The position numbers were made by a program, and so were the translations under genes. The notes under the pieces were generated by a model. The model was not told the DNA's origin, made no database searches, and was given only the letters and a program-made list of their open reading frames with translations. A DNA stretch of 64,000 nucleotides from Gammaproteobacteria bacterium (GTDB lineage: Bacteria; Actinomycetota; Acidimicrobiia; Spongiisociales; UBA4744), in NCBI GenBank assembly GCA_011682695.1, contig JAACED010000001.1, positions 25,506 to 89,505 on the forward strand, read 5' to 3'. Below, one piece after another: positions 53,764-62,908 of the stretch. Every line of letters begins with the position of its first letter. Position 1 is the stretch's first letter.

Positions 53764-55689
53764 TCAGCCTGAAGTACCGGCCGTAGTCGTCGTGGATGAG
53801 GTCGTCGTCGTAGATGAGGTGGTCGTGGTCGGAGGCGCCTCCCCGAGGGTCACCTGCACAATCGTGTCGGGGTCGACCTCGTCGCCGGCGGCGATCGATT
53901 GGGCAACCACCTTGCCGTCCTGCTCGGGACCCGTCTCCACCGTGGTGGCACTGACGCTGAGCTGGAGTCCAGCCGCTTCGAGAGCGGAGCGTGCCTGTTC
54001 TTCGGTCATGCCGGTGAGGTCGGGTACGACAACCGGTTCGGGACCCTGGGAGACGACCACGATGATCGTCGCACCGGCGGGAAGCTGTTCACCAGCACCG
54101 GGCTCGGTACGGATCACGAGGCCGGCCGGCTGTTCGTCGGAGAACTCGTACTGGAACTCGGGGGTGAGCCCCTCGTCGCCCAGGATGAATCCGACGTCGC
54201 CCTCGGAACGTCCGGGCAGCTGGGCAGGGATCGTGATGATCGCCGGTCCGTCGGAGACGGTGATCGTCACCACTGCGTTCGGAGGCAGTTTCTGACCGGG
54301 AGCCGGATCCTGGTCGATCACCTGACCCTTGGGTGCGGTGGGATCGGGCCTCCTGACGGTGTTCACGACGAAATCGTTCTGGGTGATGAGGTCGATTGCG
54401 GTCGTCTCGGTCTCGCCGACGAGGGGGGGAACAGGGGAGGCTTTCGGACCGATCGAAACGAGCACCTTCACCAGAGAGCCGGGGTCGGCCTCGGTGAATG
54501 CCGGAGGGTCGGTCCCGATGACCGTGTCCTTGGGAACGGAGACGCTCTCGGTGTTCTCCGGAATGGCCGTGAACCCTGCCTGCTGGACCTCGATCATGGC
54601 ATCGGCCAGCGATTGGCCTGCAACGTCGGGCACTGACGCGGTGACCGGTGCTGGTGGCGCGGAGGGGAGCTGTTGGAGAAGGAGGAAGATTCCCACGCCG
54701 AGAGCAACCAGCAAGGCGAATGCGGTGATGACGAACGGCAACTGGCTTCGCGGACCCATATCCGGCTGGACCTGTCGGTAGACGCCGTCGGGGGAAGAAG
54801 TGGCGGGAGGGAGACCGACCGGAGGCATCATCTGGGTGGAAGCGTTCGGAGAGACTGCACCGGGTGTCTCCCCGCTGAGGAACAGAAGGAGATCTTGTCG
54901 GATCTCCTCTGCCGACTGGTAGCGGGTATCCGGGTTCTTGTCGAGGGAGTGGAGGACGATGCGGTCCAGGTCCGGCGACACGTCGGGATTGAGAGCCGAA
55001 GGTGCGGACACGGCGGTTGAAACATGCTGATAGGCGACCGCGACGGGCGAATCGCCTGAGAACGGGGGGTGTCCCGAAAGCATCTCGTACAACACGACAC
55101 CGAGCGAGTAGAGATCGGATCGCTCGTCGGCAGGAACCCCCTGCGCCTGCTCTGGAGAGAAATACGTGGCGGTCCCGATCACCGCTCCGGTTTTCGTCAG
55201 CTCCGACGAGTCATCCCAGGCGCGGGCGATCCCGAAATCGGTCACTTTCACCGTTCCATCCCTGGTGAGCATGATGTTGCCCGGCTTGATGTCGCGATGA
55301 ACGACGCCGGCACGGTGCGCGACCGAGAGTGCGGCAGCGACCTCCGAGGCGATCTCGACGGCACGACGGGGAAGGAGCGGTCCCTCCGCCTTGAGGACGT
55401 CACGGACGGACCGCCCATCGACCAGTTCCATGACGATGAAATACGTTCCACCCTCCTGGCCCCAGTCGAAGATGCCGACGATGTTGGGATGGCTCAGGTT
55501 GGCGGCCGCTTGTGCCTCCCTGCGAAAACGCCGAACGAAGGCCTCGTCGGTCGCGTATTGGGAGTGGAGCATCTTGACCGCCACCCTGCGGCCGAGGAGG
55601 GTGTCTCGGGCTTCGAACACGTCCGCCATGCCACCTCTCGCCAGATGCGAGAGGAGCTCATAGCGGTCGGCGAGGACAGTGTGTTCCAT
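53764..55689 (-). CDS. pknB: Ser/Thr protein kinase PknB with PASTA repeats
   Basis: Membrane kinase that senses muropeptides or lipid II and controls cell-wall growth. The 641-residue protein has a kinase domain (about 10-270) with Lys39 in [18 protein letters not shown] and DFGIA, a helix at 318-339, and four PASTA domains (about 350-615) ending in a Thr/Ser-rich tail. TACAAT (55704-55699) lies 10 bases before ATG 55689 and may be an internal promoter. Likely substrates FhaA, FhaB and CwlM are encoded in this window. Confidence 0.95.
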   Translation of the reverse strand: MEHTVLADRYELLSHLARGGMADVFEARDTLLGRRVAVKMLHSQYATDEAFVRRFRREAQAAANLSHPNIVGIFDWGQEGGTYFIVMELVDGRSVRDVLKAEGPLLPRRAVEIASEVAAALSVAHRAGVVHRDIKPGNIMLTRDGTVKVTDFGIARAWDDSSELTKTGAVIGTATYFSPEQAQGVPADERSDLYSLGVVLYEMLSGHPPFSGDSPVAVAYQHVSTAVSAPSALNPDVSPDLDRIVLHSLDKNPDTRYQSAEEIRQDLLLFLSGETPGAVSPNASTQMMPPVGLPPATSSPDGVYRQVQPDMGPRSQLPFVITAFALLVALGVGIFLLLQQLPSAPPAPVTASVPDVAGQSLADAMIEVQQAGFTAIPENTESVSVPKDTVIGTDPPAFTEADPGSLVKVLVSIGPKASPVPPLVGETETTAIDLITQNDFVVNTVRRPDPTAPKGQVIDQDPAPGQKLPPNAVVTITVSDGPAIITIPAQLPGRSEGDVGFILGDEGLTPEFQYEFSDEQPAGLVIRTEPGAGEQLPAGATIIVVVSQGPEPVVVPDLTGMTEEQARSALEAAGLQLSVSATTVETGPEQDGKVVAQSIAAGDEVDPDTIVQVTLGEAPPTTTTSSTTTTSSTTTTAGTSG

Positions 55690-55716
55690 CGTTCGTAGAT
55701 TGTAGGGCCCGGTCCG

Positions 55717-57162
55717 TTACGTGCGACCCTGGAGCCAGAAGTCCAGGATCTTCTGAGCGATCGGTGCGGCAACCGAACCGCCGGTGGCGTTCTCTCCGGC
55801 TCCCTGGACGAACACGGCAAGTGCGATGGTCGGTCTCTCGACGGGAGCAAAGGCGATGAACCAGACGTCCGGCGATCCGGTTGAAGTCTCGGCGGTGCCC
55901 GTCTTGCCGGCGACACGGACGTTGGGAACGGTCGCCCTGGTACCGGTGCCGGAGGCAACGACTCCCTCCATCAGTTGGGCAACGATTGTGGCGGTCGCGG
56001 ACGAAACGGTACGGGACAGGAGTTCCGGGGCTCGCTCGACGACGGTTGTTCCGGACGCGTCGACGACACGGCTGACGAGATAGGGCTGCATCAGGAGGCC
56101 GTTGTTGGCGATCGCAGCCGAGACCAACGCCATCTCCAGCGGTGTCGCCCGGACATCACGCTGTCCGATGGCGCTCTGGGCGAGAGCAGGGCCGTCGAGG
56201 TCGGCCGGATCAGGGAAGAAGGAGGCCTGCACGGGTAGTTCGAACGCGGGTGGTGTGCCAAAGCCGAAGGAGGTGGCGGTCTCGGCGAGTGCTGCTGCTC
56301 CGACATCGAGGCCGAGCATCGCGAAGATCGTGTTGCACGATCGTCGAAAGGCGATGTCGAGGGTGACATGCGTTCCGTCTACGCACGGTCCACGCTCGTA
56401 GTTGCGGATCGCGCTCGTGGAACCGGGAAGCGGGAATTCGGTCGGGTCGAGGAAGTCGGTGTCGGGACCGGCGACACCGTTCTCGACCGCCGAGGCGGCG
56501 ACGATGACCTTGAACGTCGATCCGGGAGGATAGGTCCTCCCGATGGCACGGTTGGCCAAGGGTTCGTCGGGGTCGTCGAGAAGGAGACTGCGCAACACCG
56601 CCGCGTCCGGCGCGAGCATCACTTCAGGATCGAACGAAGGCGTCGACACGATGGCGAGGACGGCGCCGGTTGCAGGGTCGATTGCGACCACGGCGCCTCT
56701 GCGCTCACCAAGCGCAGCGAACGCTGCCTTTTGGAGACCGTCGTCGAGTGTGAGTTGCAGACTCTTGGGGCGCAGATCCCGTCCCATCAGAGCGGCGATC
56801 ACGTCGGAAAGCGTGAGGTCTCGTCTCGATCTGAGATCTTGCGCGTACACACGTTCGAGACCCTCATCTCCGAACAGAAGCGATGAGTATCCGACTACCT
56901 GCGCGAATGCGGGCCCCTCCGGATACGTTCGGGTGAATCGGGAGGGATCGTCCGGGTCGGCGATCGAACGGGCGAGAACCGTGCCGTCTGCGGTGACGAT
57001 CAAGCCGCGTTCCTTTCCGGTGATCCCGGCGGCGACCCTCGGATTCAAAGGATTGTCCCGATATCGGGAGGTGTCGATCGCCTGGATGTAGGTCACGTTC
57101 AAGATCAGGAGAGCGAACGCGACGAACAGGACCGCTGCGATGCGACGGATCGGCCCGTTCAT
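55717..57162 (-). CDS. pbpA: Penicillin-binding protein PbpA (class B transpeptidase)
   Basis: A 481-residue transpeptidase with an N-terminal anchor (about 8-25) and catalytic motifs SxxK at Ser215/Lys218 (PGSTFKV), SxN as SCN (275-277) and KTG at 420-422 (VAGKTGTAE). It crosslinks peptidoglycan with the RodA polymerase encoded just upstream; the two reading frames overlap by four bases (57159-57162). Confidence 0.94.
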   Translation of the reverse strand: MNGPIRRIAAVLFVAFALLILNVTYIQAIDTSRYRDNPLNPRVAAGITGKERGLIVTADGTVLARSIADPDDPSRFTRTYPEGPAFAQVVGYSSLLFGDEGLERVYAQDLRSRRDLTLSDVIAALMGRDLRPKSLQLTLDDGLQKAAFAALGERRGAVVAIDPATGAVLAIVSTPSFDPEVMLAPDAAVLRSLLLDDPDEPLANRAIGRTYPPGSTFKVIVAASAVENGVAGPDTDFLDPTEFPLPGSTSAIRNYERGPCVDGTHVTLDIAFRRSCNTIFAMLGLDVGAAALAETATSFGFGTPPAFELPVQASFFPDPADLDGPALAQSAIGQRDVRATPLEMALVSAAIANNGLLMQPYLVSRVVDASGTTVVERAPELLSRTVSSATATIVAQLMEGVVASGTGTRATVPNVRVAGKTGTAETSTGSPDVWFIAFAPVERPTIALAVFVQGAGENATGGSVAAPIAQKILDFWLQGRT

Positions 57163-58454
57163 ATCTGCTCCTCATGGGAGACGCGAGCGAGAAGAGCCAG
57201 GATCAAGAAATTCGCCACAAGGGACGAGCCTCCATAGGACATGAACGGCAAGGTGATGCCGGTGAGGGGAAGCAGCCTGGTGACACCGGCAATGATCAGG
57301 AATGCCTGTAATCCGAGGACGAACGACAGGCCGAAGGCGAGAAGCTTGCGGAAGAGGTCACGCGATCGAAGTGCTACGCCGAATCCGACGGCGACGAGTA
57401 GCGCGTAGATCGAGATTACGGCGACGCTTCCGGCGAGACCCAACTCTTCGCCGACCGCCGAGAAGATGAAGTCGGTCCATGCCGCAGGGATCCGATCCGG
57501 GGTGCCGACGCCGAGTCCTGATCCGGAGAGACTGCCGGACCCGAGGGCGAACAGGCTCTGAAGTATCTGATAGCCGGCGTCGGCCGGATCCGAAAAGGGA
57601 CGGAGCCAGGCCGAGATGCGGCGGGCGACGTAGGGGAAAGCGATTCCCGCCCCGGCCGCTCCCATGAGGAAGAGTGACCCACCAGTTACGAGGTAGGCCG
57701 TACGGTCGGTGGCCGCGTACAGCATGGAGATGAAGACGGCGAAGAGAAGCAGCGACGCACCGAGATCCCGCTGGAAGACGAGAACTCCGAAGCTGGCGAC
57801 CCATGCGAGGAACAAGGGGATGAGATGCCGCGGCTCCGGAATAGTGAATCTTCCGATCCGGCGAGTCGACGCTGCCAATGCCGGACGTCGCTCCGAAAGG
57901 TAGGAGGCGAGGAAGATGACCAGGACGACCTTGGCGATCTCTCCCGGTTGGAAGTTGAGGGTGAGAGGTCCGACAACCAGCGTTGTCCAGAGGCGCGATC
58001 CGCCTGCAACGACGCCGCGAACGGGAAAACCCCAATCAGTCGGGAGCATCGGCAGGAGCAGAAGACCGATGGAGATCGTGAGAGAGGTGTAACGGTATCG
58101 ACGCAAAGGAGCGATACCGGTGCGCCGGACCGCGAACAGCAGCAGGATGGCAAGACCGGCGGCAATCAGCAGCCACCAGCGCTGGAGAGCGGCGAACCTC
58201 GGGCTGATTCGGTACACCTCGACGAATCCGAGGGCGGTGAGGATGGCAGCAAGGGGGAGGAGAAAGGGACTCGCTGCGGCCGACCAGCGGCGAATGGCAA
58301 CGTGGAGAGAGCCGAATGAGATGGCGAAGACGACGAAGGTCAGCGCGACTTGTGCATCGATACCGCCACCCTGAGCCAGGTTGACCAGACCGACCCCCAT
58401 CGCGGCGATGACCGTCGCTCCGAGGAGGAGGGCGGCCTCGGCATCCCGGTTCAC
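57159..58454 (-). CDS. rodA: RodA/FtsW-family peptidoglycan polymerase
   Basis: A 431-residue SEDS glycosyltransferase with about 10-12 membrane helices. The SEDS signature TDFIFSAVGEELGLAGS and the catalytic Asp region near it are visible, and LPLTGITLPFMSYGGSSLV near the C-terminus. GTG 58454 overlaps the pstP stop as GTGA; upstream codons are not protein-like. Confidence 0.94.
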   Translation of the reverse strand: MNRDAEAALLLGATVIAAMGVGLVNLAQGGGIDAQVALTFVVFAISFGSLHVAIRRWSAAASPFLLPLAAILTALGFVEVYRISPRFAALQRWWLLIAAGLAILLLFAVRRTGIAPLRRYRYTSLTISIGLLLLPMLPTDWGFPVRGVVAGGSRLWTTLVVGPLTLNFQPGEIAKVVLVIFLASYLSERRPALAASTRRIGRFTIPEPRHLIPLFLAWVASFGVLVFQRDLGASLLLFAVFISMLYAATDRTAYLVTGGSLFLMGAAGAGIAFPYVARRISAWLRPFSDPADAGYQILQSLFALGSGSLSGSGLGVGTPDRIPAAWTDFIFSAVGEELGLAGSVAVISIYALLVAVGFGVALRSRDLFRKLLAFGLSFVLGLQAFLIIAGVTRLLPLTGITLPFMSYGGSSLVANFLILALLARVSHEEQI

Positions 58455-59158
58455 GGCCGTGTGTCGACGATTACGACGGTGACGTTGTCGTAGCCACCTG
58501 CCGCGTTGGCAGCTTCGATCAGGCTCCACACGGCCTCATCCGGCGTTCCGTCTGCCAGCTTTGCCGCGATGACGTCATCGGGGATCATCGAACTCAGCCC
58601 GTCGGTACAGAGCAGCAATCGATCGCCTGGTTGGAGAGCTTCGGTGAGTGAATCGACTTTCACCGTTCTGGCGAGGCCGAGGGCGCGCGTCAACATGCTG
58701 CGCTGCGGATGGCGTGCGACATCCTCTGGCCTGATCTTGCCGGCTGCCAGATATTCGGCGACAACGGAGTGGTCGACGGTGAGTTGCCGGAGCACGCCCA
58801 TACGGAGGAGATAGGCGCGGCTGTCTCCCACGTGCCCGATCGAAAGTGTGCCGTGTGGATCGAGTTCGGCGATCGTGAGGGTGGTCCCCATGCCGGCGAG
58901 CTGTGGATTCTCCTCGGCTGCATTGGCGATAGCGTCATTTGCGGCTGCGATTCGTTCTTCGACACTGCCGCTTGTCGCAATGGCGACCTCGATGGCTTCG
59001 GACGAAGCGATCTCACCGGCGACGTGGCCGCCCATGCCGTCGGCAACGGCGAAGATCGACCGAGTGTCGGAGCTACCGCTCGTCCGCGGATAGAGGGAAT
59101 CCTCATTGTTCGTGCGCACTCGCCCCTGATGAGTTCCACTTGCCCAGGTGAAGGTCAT
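58451..59158 (-). CDS. pstP: PP2C-type protein phosphatase PstP
   Basis: Reverses PknB-type phosphorylation. The 235-residue catalytic domain has metal motifs RTNNEDSLY, ADGMGGHVAGE, GHVGDSRAYLLR and GGYDNVTVVIVD. In M. tuberculosis PstP also has a membrane helix and extracellular part; here the protein ends after the catalytic domain, so it is probably soluble. Its start overlaps fhaB by four bases. Confidence 0.93.
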   Translation of the reverse strand: MTFTWASGTHQGRVRTNNEDSLYPRTSGSSDTRSIFAVADGMGGHVAGEIASSEAIEVAIATSGSVEERIAAANDAIANAAEENPQLAGMGTTLTIAELDPHGTLSIGHVGDSRAYLLRMGVLRQLTVDHSVVAEYLAAGKIRPEDVARHPQRSMLTRALGLARTVKVDSLTEALQPGDRLLLCTDGLSSMIPDDVIAAKLADGTPDEAVWSLIEAANAAGGYDNVTVVIVDTRP

Positions 59159-59571
59159 CGCACCTCCATGACCGTGTTGCCGACTTGGATGGCGTCGCCT
59201 TTCGTGAGGGTGAGTGGTGTTCCCACTCTTCTTCCATTCACGTAGGTTCCGTTCGTGCTTCCGAGGTCGTGCACGACGATACCTTCGGGACGACGGATGA
59301 GTCGAAGATGAAACTCGGACGCGTACGCGTCTTCGAGGACAACATCCGCCTGCGGGCTTCTCCCGAGCACAACAGACCCCTGAACGGCGATCCGTTCACC
59401 CGCCTGCGACTCTGACCGAACGATGACGACTTCTTCACCGGCGCGCGCCCGAGTCCGCCATCCTTCGGCTCCACCCAGGTGGGCGGCGACAGCTCTTGCG
59501 ACCTGCCATACGAACAGATAGATGAACGCGAGGAAGATGAGTTTGAGCAGCGTGAGCAGCAGTGCCGGCAC
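59155..59571 (-). CDS. fhaB: FHA-domain protein FhaB (FipA)
   Basis: A 138-residue protein with an N-terminal membrane helix (about 3-24) and a C-terminal FHA domain (about 62-136) that has the phosphothreonine-binding residues in VLGRSPQADVVL, SEFHLRLIRR and DLGSTNGTYVNGRRV. In the S-x-x-H box the Ser is followed by EFH. Likely a PknB target that recruits division proteins. GTG 59571 has GGGAGG upstream. Confidence 0.9.
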   Translation of the reverse strand: MPALLLTLLKLIFLAFIYLFVWQVARAVAAHLGGAEGWRTRARAGEEVVIVRSESQAGERIAVQGSVVLGRSPQADVVLEDAYASEFHLRLIRRPEGIVVHDLGSTNGTYVNGRRVGTPLTLTKGDAIQVGNTVMEVR

Positions 59572-59662
59572 CTATTCCTCCCTGGTGACCGTCGAACAAT
59601 ACCGTTCATGAACGCAACACAGTGTGTGCTCATGAAAGTACCGGGCGTATTTCGACTCGTTG

Positions 59663-60307
59663 TCATTGTGTTCGAAAGTCGAATGTGGCCGGGCCGAAGG
59701 ATATGACGGCGCCGTCATCGATGGGGACCGGTTTCGTGACAGCGCCGCCGTCCACGGAGGTCCCGTTGGAAGAGTCCAGATCGTTGATCCAGATACGCCC
59801 CCCTTCTCTCCAGATGAGCGCATGAAGACGACTGATCTCGGATGCCGAGATCGAGACGTCACAATCCGGCGAACGACCGACGAGCACCCTGTTGTAGATC
59901 AGCGGATACGGCGCGCCCGACTGTGGCACGAGACGTCCCCACGGGGGGCGCGGTCCCGGCGCCGGTTCCGACCTGCAGGAGATCTCGGTCTTGGCCACCT
60001 GGTCTGAGTGCTCGATGGTGACGTTGGCAGGCCCGTTGAGACGCCAGCCGCGTTCCATCGCTGTCTCCTCGAGAAGGTGTTCGAGGTGTCGAGGAAGCGC
60101 ATCGGGCACCTGCTGGGTGGTGTGAAGGGTGAGGACATAGCGACTCGGGATGGTCGGACCGGCCGGTTCCTGTTCGATACCGAGATCGGCTTCCCTAAGG
60201 AGCCGGATTCCCAACTCGGAGGGGTGCAAGGGACCTCCGAACATCACGCCTGCAAGGCCGTCGACGAGACGTTCGATGCGCCGTTCGAGGTTTCGGGCGG
60301 TTCCCAT
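59663..60307 (-). CDS. fhaA: FHA-domain protein FhaA with DUF3662 domain
   Basis: A 214-residue protein: DUF3662 domain (1-110: RRIERLVDGLAGVMFGG, LHPSELGIRLLREAD) and FHA domain (about 135-214: VLVGRSPDCDVSI, SRLHALIWRE, NDLDSSNGTSVDG). In M. tuberculosis FhaA binds phosphorylated MviN pseudokinase and has a very long linker; here the linker is about 25 residues. TACAAT (60319-60314) ends 7 bases before ATG 60307, so a leaderless promoter starts the fhaA-fhaB-pstP-rodA-pbpA-pknB operon. Confidence 0.92.
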   Translation of the reverse strand: MGTARNLERRIERLVDGLAGVMFGGPLHPSELGIRLLREADLGIEQEPAGPTIPSRYVLTLHTTQQVPDALPRHLEHLLEETAMERGWRLNGPANVTIEHSDQVAKTEISCRSEPAPGPRPPWGRLVPQSGAPYPLIYNRVLVGRSPDCDVSISASEISRLHALIWREGGRIWINDLDSSNGTSVDGGAVTKPVPIDDGAVISFGPATFDFRTQ

Positions 60308-60409
60308 CGAATCATTGTATTCGAGGTCCCGCAGGACCCTGTGGGTACGGAGCAGGGGCTGGGTCTCGGAGGGAAGGGCCAGTTGCCGCCGTGCTACGAT
60401 GTCGTGCCC

Positions 60410-60493
60410 GGGCGAGTGGCGGAATTGGCAGACGCGCAGGCTTCAGGTGCCTGTGAGCTCACGCTCGTGGGGGTTCAAGTCCCCCCTCGCCCA
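60410..60493 (+). tRNA. tRNA-Leu (CAG)
   Basis: An 84-base class II tRNA: acceptor GGGCGAG/CTCGCCC, D-arm GTGGCGGAATTGGCAGACGC, anticodon CAG in CTTCAGGTG, long variable arm, T-arm GGTTCAAGTCC, discriminator A, no encoded CCA. TACGAT (60395-60400) lies just upstream. It is divergent from fhaA, as leuT is in mycobacteria. Confidence 0.96.
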
Positions 60494-60497
60494 CGAC

Positions 60498-61508
60498 GTG
60501 TTTCCTAACACCGCCCCGCGACGGCGTGGACGTCGACGCACCGCCGTAGTTCTGAGCATCTTGACCATGGTTGTCCTTGTGTTCCTGGCAGCCGGTCGGC
60601 TGCGCAATGACACGCGCGCCTCGATCGCCTATCTCGTGGAGGCAAACGCGGCAGTCACGGGCTATCGGGACCTGGCTCAGCGGTTTCAGGGGCAGATTCT
60701 GCTGAGGTTGCCGGTCGCCCAACGCGAGGACATTGAGCTTCTGATGGACCAGTACGTGGCGGATGCAGCGAGCGAGGCCGCCGGATTGCACGAGATGAGC
60801 CAGCCGGCGTCGACCGCGGCGGCTGCGGCGGCCCTCGATCTGGCCTTGACCTCCTGGGAGGAGGGGTTGCAGTCGTTTACGCAGGGCCTGTTTGCAGTGG
60901 TGGACTATCCGAACGCCGAGGCCTCGGTAGAGGAGCTGTCGACGGCGCTGGCGCAACTACAGGTGGGCGACCTGGCCTATGAGCGGTTCCTGGATGCGGT
61001 AGAGGAGCTGGGAACCAGGATCGACTTGCCCGTCGAGTTCCCTGAGGTCGCCTTTCTTCCCGCGAGGCTCGGAACGCTTCGTCACGTGGCGGGGATCATT
61101 GCCGTCGTGGAGGATGCACAAGGTATGGCGTTGCGACGCGACCTCGAGATCTCAGCGGTGAAACTCGAACCGCAGGAGGTGGGGACCGATGACAACGGAG
61201 ACCTGATTCTCCCGGCCACGGAAGCGCTGCTGGTGCGGGCGAGCGTCGGCAACCGGGGAAACGAGAACGAAAGAGACATCCGAGTGTCGATCACGTTGCA
61301 GAGTTCTGACGGTTCGATCCTGTACCAGGAAACGGTTGATCTGGACAGTCTCGAGCCGAGAGGCTCGACGACGGTGGACTTCTCCGCTCTGCCGGTGGTT
61401 GCAGGGGAGCGCTACACGATCCTGGTCGCTGTCACGGTGCTTCCGAATGACGTGGACACGAGCAACAACGTCCGCCAGATCCAGATTCGCGTGAACGAAC
61501 CGTCCTGA
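60498..61508 (+). CDS. Membrane-anchored protein with CARDB-like C-terminal domain
   Basis: A 336-residue protein not assigned to a named family. A basic N-terminus (PRRRGRRR) and one helix (about 15-32) anchor a helical exported region (about 45-190), followed by a beta domain (about 225-335) with CARDB-like ending NDVDTSNNVRQIQIRV. GTG 60498 begins four bases after the tRNA-Leu discriminator base. ATG 60567 within the helix is a weaker alternative. Processing of the tRNA would leave an mRNA with almost no leader. Confidence 0.65.
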   Translation: MFPNTAPRRRGRRRTAVVLSILTMVVLVFLAAGRLRNDTRASIAYLVEANAAVTGYRDLAQRFQGQILLRLPVAQREDIELLMDQYVADAASEAAGLHEMSQPASTAAAAAALDLALTSWEEGLQSFTQGLFAVVDYPNAEASVEELSTALAQLQVGDLAYERFLDAVEELGTRIDLPVEFPEVAFLPARLGTLRHVAGIIAVVEDAQGMALRRDLEISAVKLEPQEVGTDDNGDLILPATEALLVRASVGNRGNENERDIRVSITLQSSDGSILYQETVDLDSLEPRGSTTVDFSALPVVAGERYTILVAVTVLPNDVDTSNNVRQIQIRVNEPS

Positions 61509-61551
61509 TACCTTGGTATCTCGTATCTCGTATCTCGTACTTCGTACCCCG
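61507..61551. repeat. Palindrome plus degenerate heptamer array
   Basis: GATACC-TT-GGTATC (61507-61520) is a perfect hairpin that runs into TATCTCG repeated three times, then TACTTCG and TACCCCG. It overlaps the stop of the CARDB-like gene. It may be a terminator or a dispersed intergenic repeat, and its layout recalls 28594-28617. Confidence 0.55.
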
Positions 61552-61651
61552 CCTTCAGCTCTCGCTCCTCGGTAGTTGACACGCCGTCCTCTCGCCGGCT
61601 GCTTGGGAAATGTCGTCTGTCGGTCCAGCTTCCGCCGTTAGCATCTGATCC

Positions 61652-62908
61652 ATGATCGACCCGGCGATTCTTCGTGAAGATCCAGACCGTCTCAGGCGCT
61701 CGCTTACACGGCGAGGCGTGGAACTGAGTGTCGACGAACTCGTCGACCTCGACCGCCGCAAGCGGTCGTTGCGTGCCCAGGCGGAGCAGGCTCGCGCGAA
61801 GCAGAAGCAGATAGGGAAGGAGATCTCTCATCTCCAGGGGGAAGCGAAGCAGGCGGCCATCAGCCAGGCGAAGGAACTTGCCGCCGAGTACCAGCGGCTT
61901 CTCGCCTTGGCCGATGAGGCCGACGAACAATTCACCGAGTTGTGGGTGAGGGTTCCGAACCTGGCACACGACTCTGTGCCTGACGGCTTCACCGACGAGG
62001 ATGCCGTGGAACTCAAACGCTGGAGGGAGCCCCGCGACTTCGATTTCGATCCACTGGATCATCAGGCTCTGGGCGAGGCGCTCGGACTGATCGACGTCGA
62101 GCGCGGGGTACGCACGTCAGGTGCCCGCTTTGGGTATCTCAAGGGCCAGGCGGTCCTGCTCGAGATGGGCTTGGTGCGCTGGGCGATGGATCTCGCCGTT
62201 GGGGAAGGGTTCACGCCGATGCTGCCACCGGTGCTGGTGCGGGAGGAGGCACTGTTCGGAACAGGGTTCTTCCCCGACGATTCGGAGCAGGTATATGCCG
62301 TGGAGAAAGATGACCTCTATCTGGTCGGGACGGCCGAAGTGCCGCTCGCCGCGTATCACGCCGGCGAGATCCTCCACGAGGAGGACCTCCCAATTCGATA
62401 CGCCGGTTTCTCGACGTGTTTCCGGCGCGAGGCAGGGACGTACGGGAAGGACACGAGAGGGATCTTCCGGGTCCATCAGTTCGACAAACTGGAGCTGTTC
62501 TCCTTCTCTCACCCCGATGCATCTTGGGAGGAACACGACCGGCTTCTCGCATTCGAGGAGCGGATCGTGCAGGGACTCGAGCTGCCATACCGTGTCGTCA
62601 ACATTGCAGTCGGCGACCTTGGCGCATCCGCCGCCAAGAAATATGACATCGAGGCCTGGTTCCCGTCGATGGGGCGATACCGGGAAATCACGTCGTGTTC
62701 ACATACGACAGACTTCCAGTCGCGACGACTGAAGATCCGTTTCCGGTCTGACGCGGGGAATCAACTGGTGCACACACTCAACGGAACGGCGGTGGCAGTG
62801 GGACGAACGATCCTGGCGATTCTCGAGAATCACCAGCAGGCGGACGGAACGGTCAAGGTGCCTACCGCGATCCGTCCATACGTGGGTTTTGACGTGATCG
62901 GGTCGTGA
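61652..62908 (+). CDS. serS: Serine-tRNA ligase
   Basis: Charges tRNA-Ser. The 418-residue class II synthetase has the N-terminal coiled-coil arm (about 30-100), motif 2 FRREAGTYGKDTRGIFRVHQF, motif 3 with GTAVAVGRTILAILENHQ, and TAEVPLAAYH for the serine pocket. TAGCAT (61639-61644) ends 8 bases before ATG 61652; no ribosome site is seen, so it is probably leaderless. No T-box leader is present. Confidence 0.96.
   Translation: MIDPAILREDPDRLRRSLTRRGVELSVDELVDLDRRKRSLRAQAEQARAKQKQIGKEISHLQGEAKQAAISQAKELAAEYQRLLALADEADEQFTELWVRVPNLAHDSVPDGFTDEDAVELKRWREPRDFDFDPLDHQALGEALGLIDVERGVRTSGARFGYLKGQAVLLEMGLVRWAMDLAVGEGFTPMLPPVLVREEALFGTGFFPDDSEQVYAVEKDDLYLVGTAEVPLAAYHAGEILHEEDLPIRYAGFSTCFRREAGTYGKDTRGIFRVHQFDKLELFSFSHPDASWEEHDRLLAFEERIVQGLELPYRVVNIAVGDLGASAAKKYDIEAWFPSMGRYREITSCSHTTDFQSRRLKIRFRSDAGNQLVHTLNGTAVAVGRTILAILENHQQADGTVKVPTAIRPYVGFDVIGS

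Noticed and set aside
61509-61651. Possible T-box or other riboswitch before serS
   Set aside because: No AGGGTGGNACCGCG-type T-box word or specifier hairpin; a leaderless promoter fits better.
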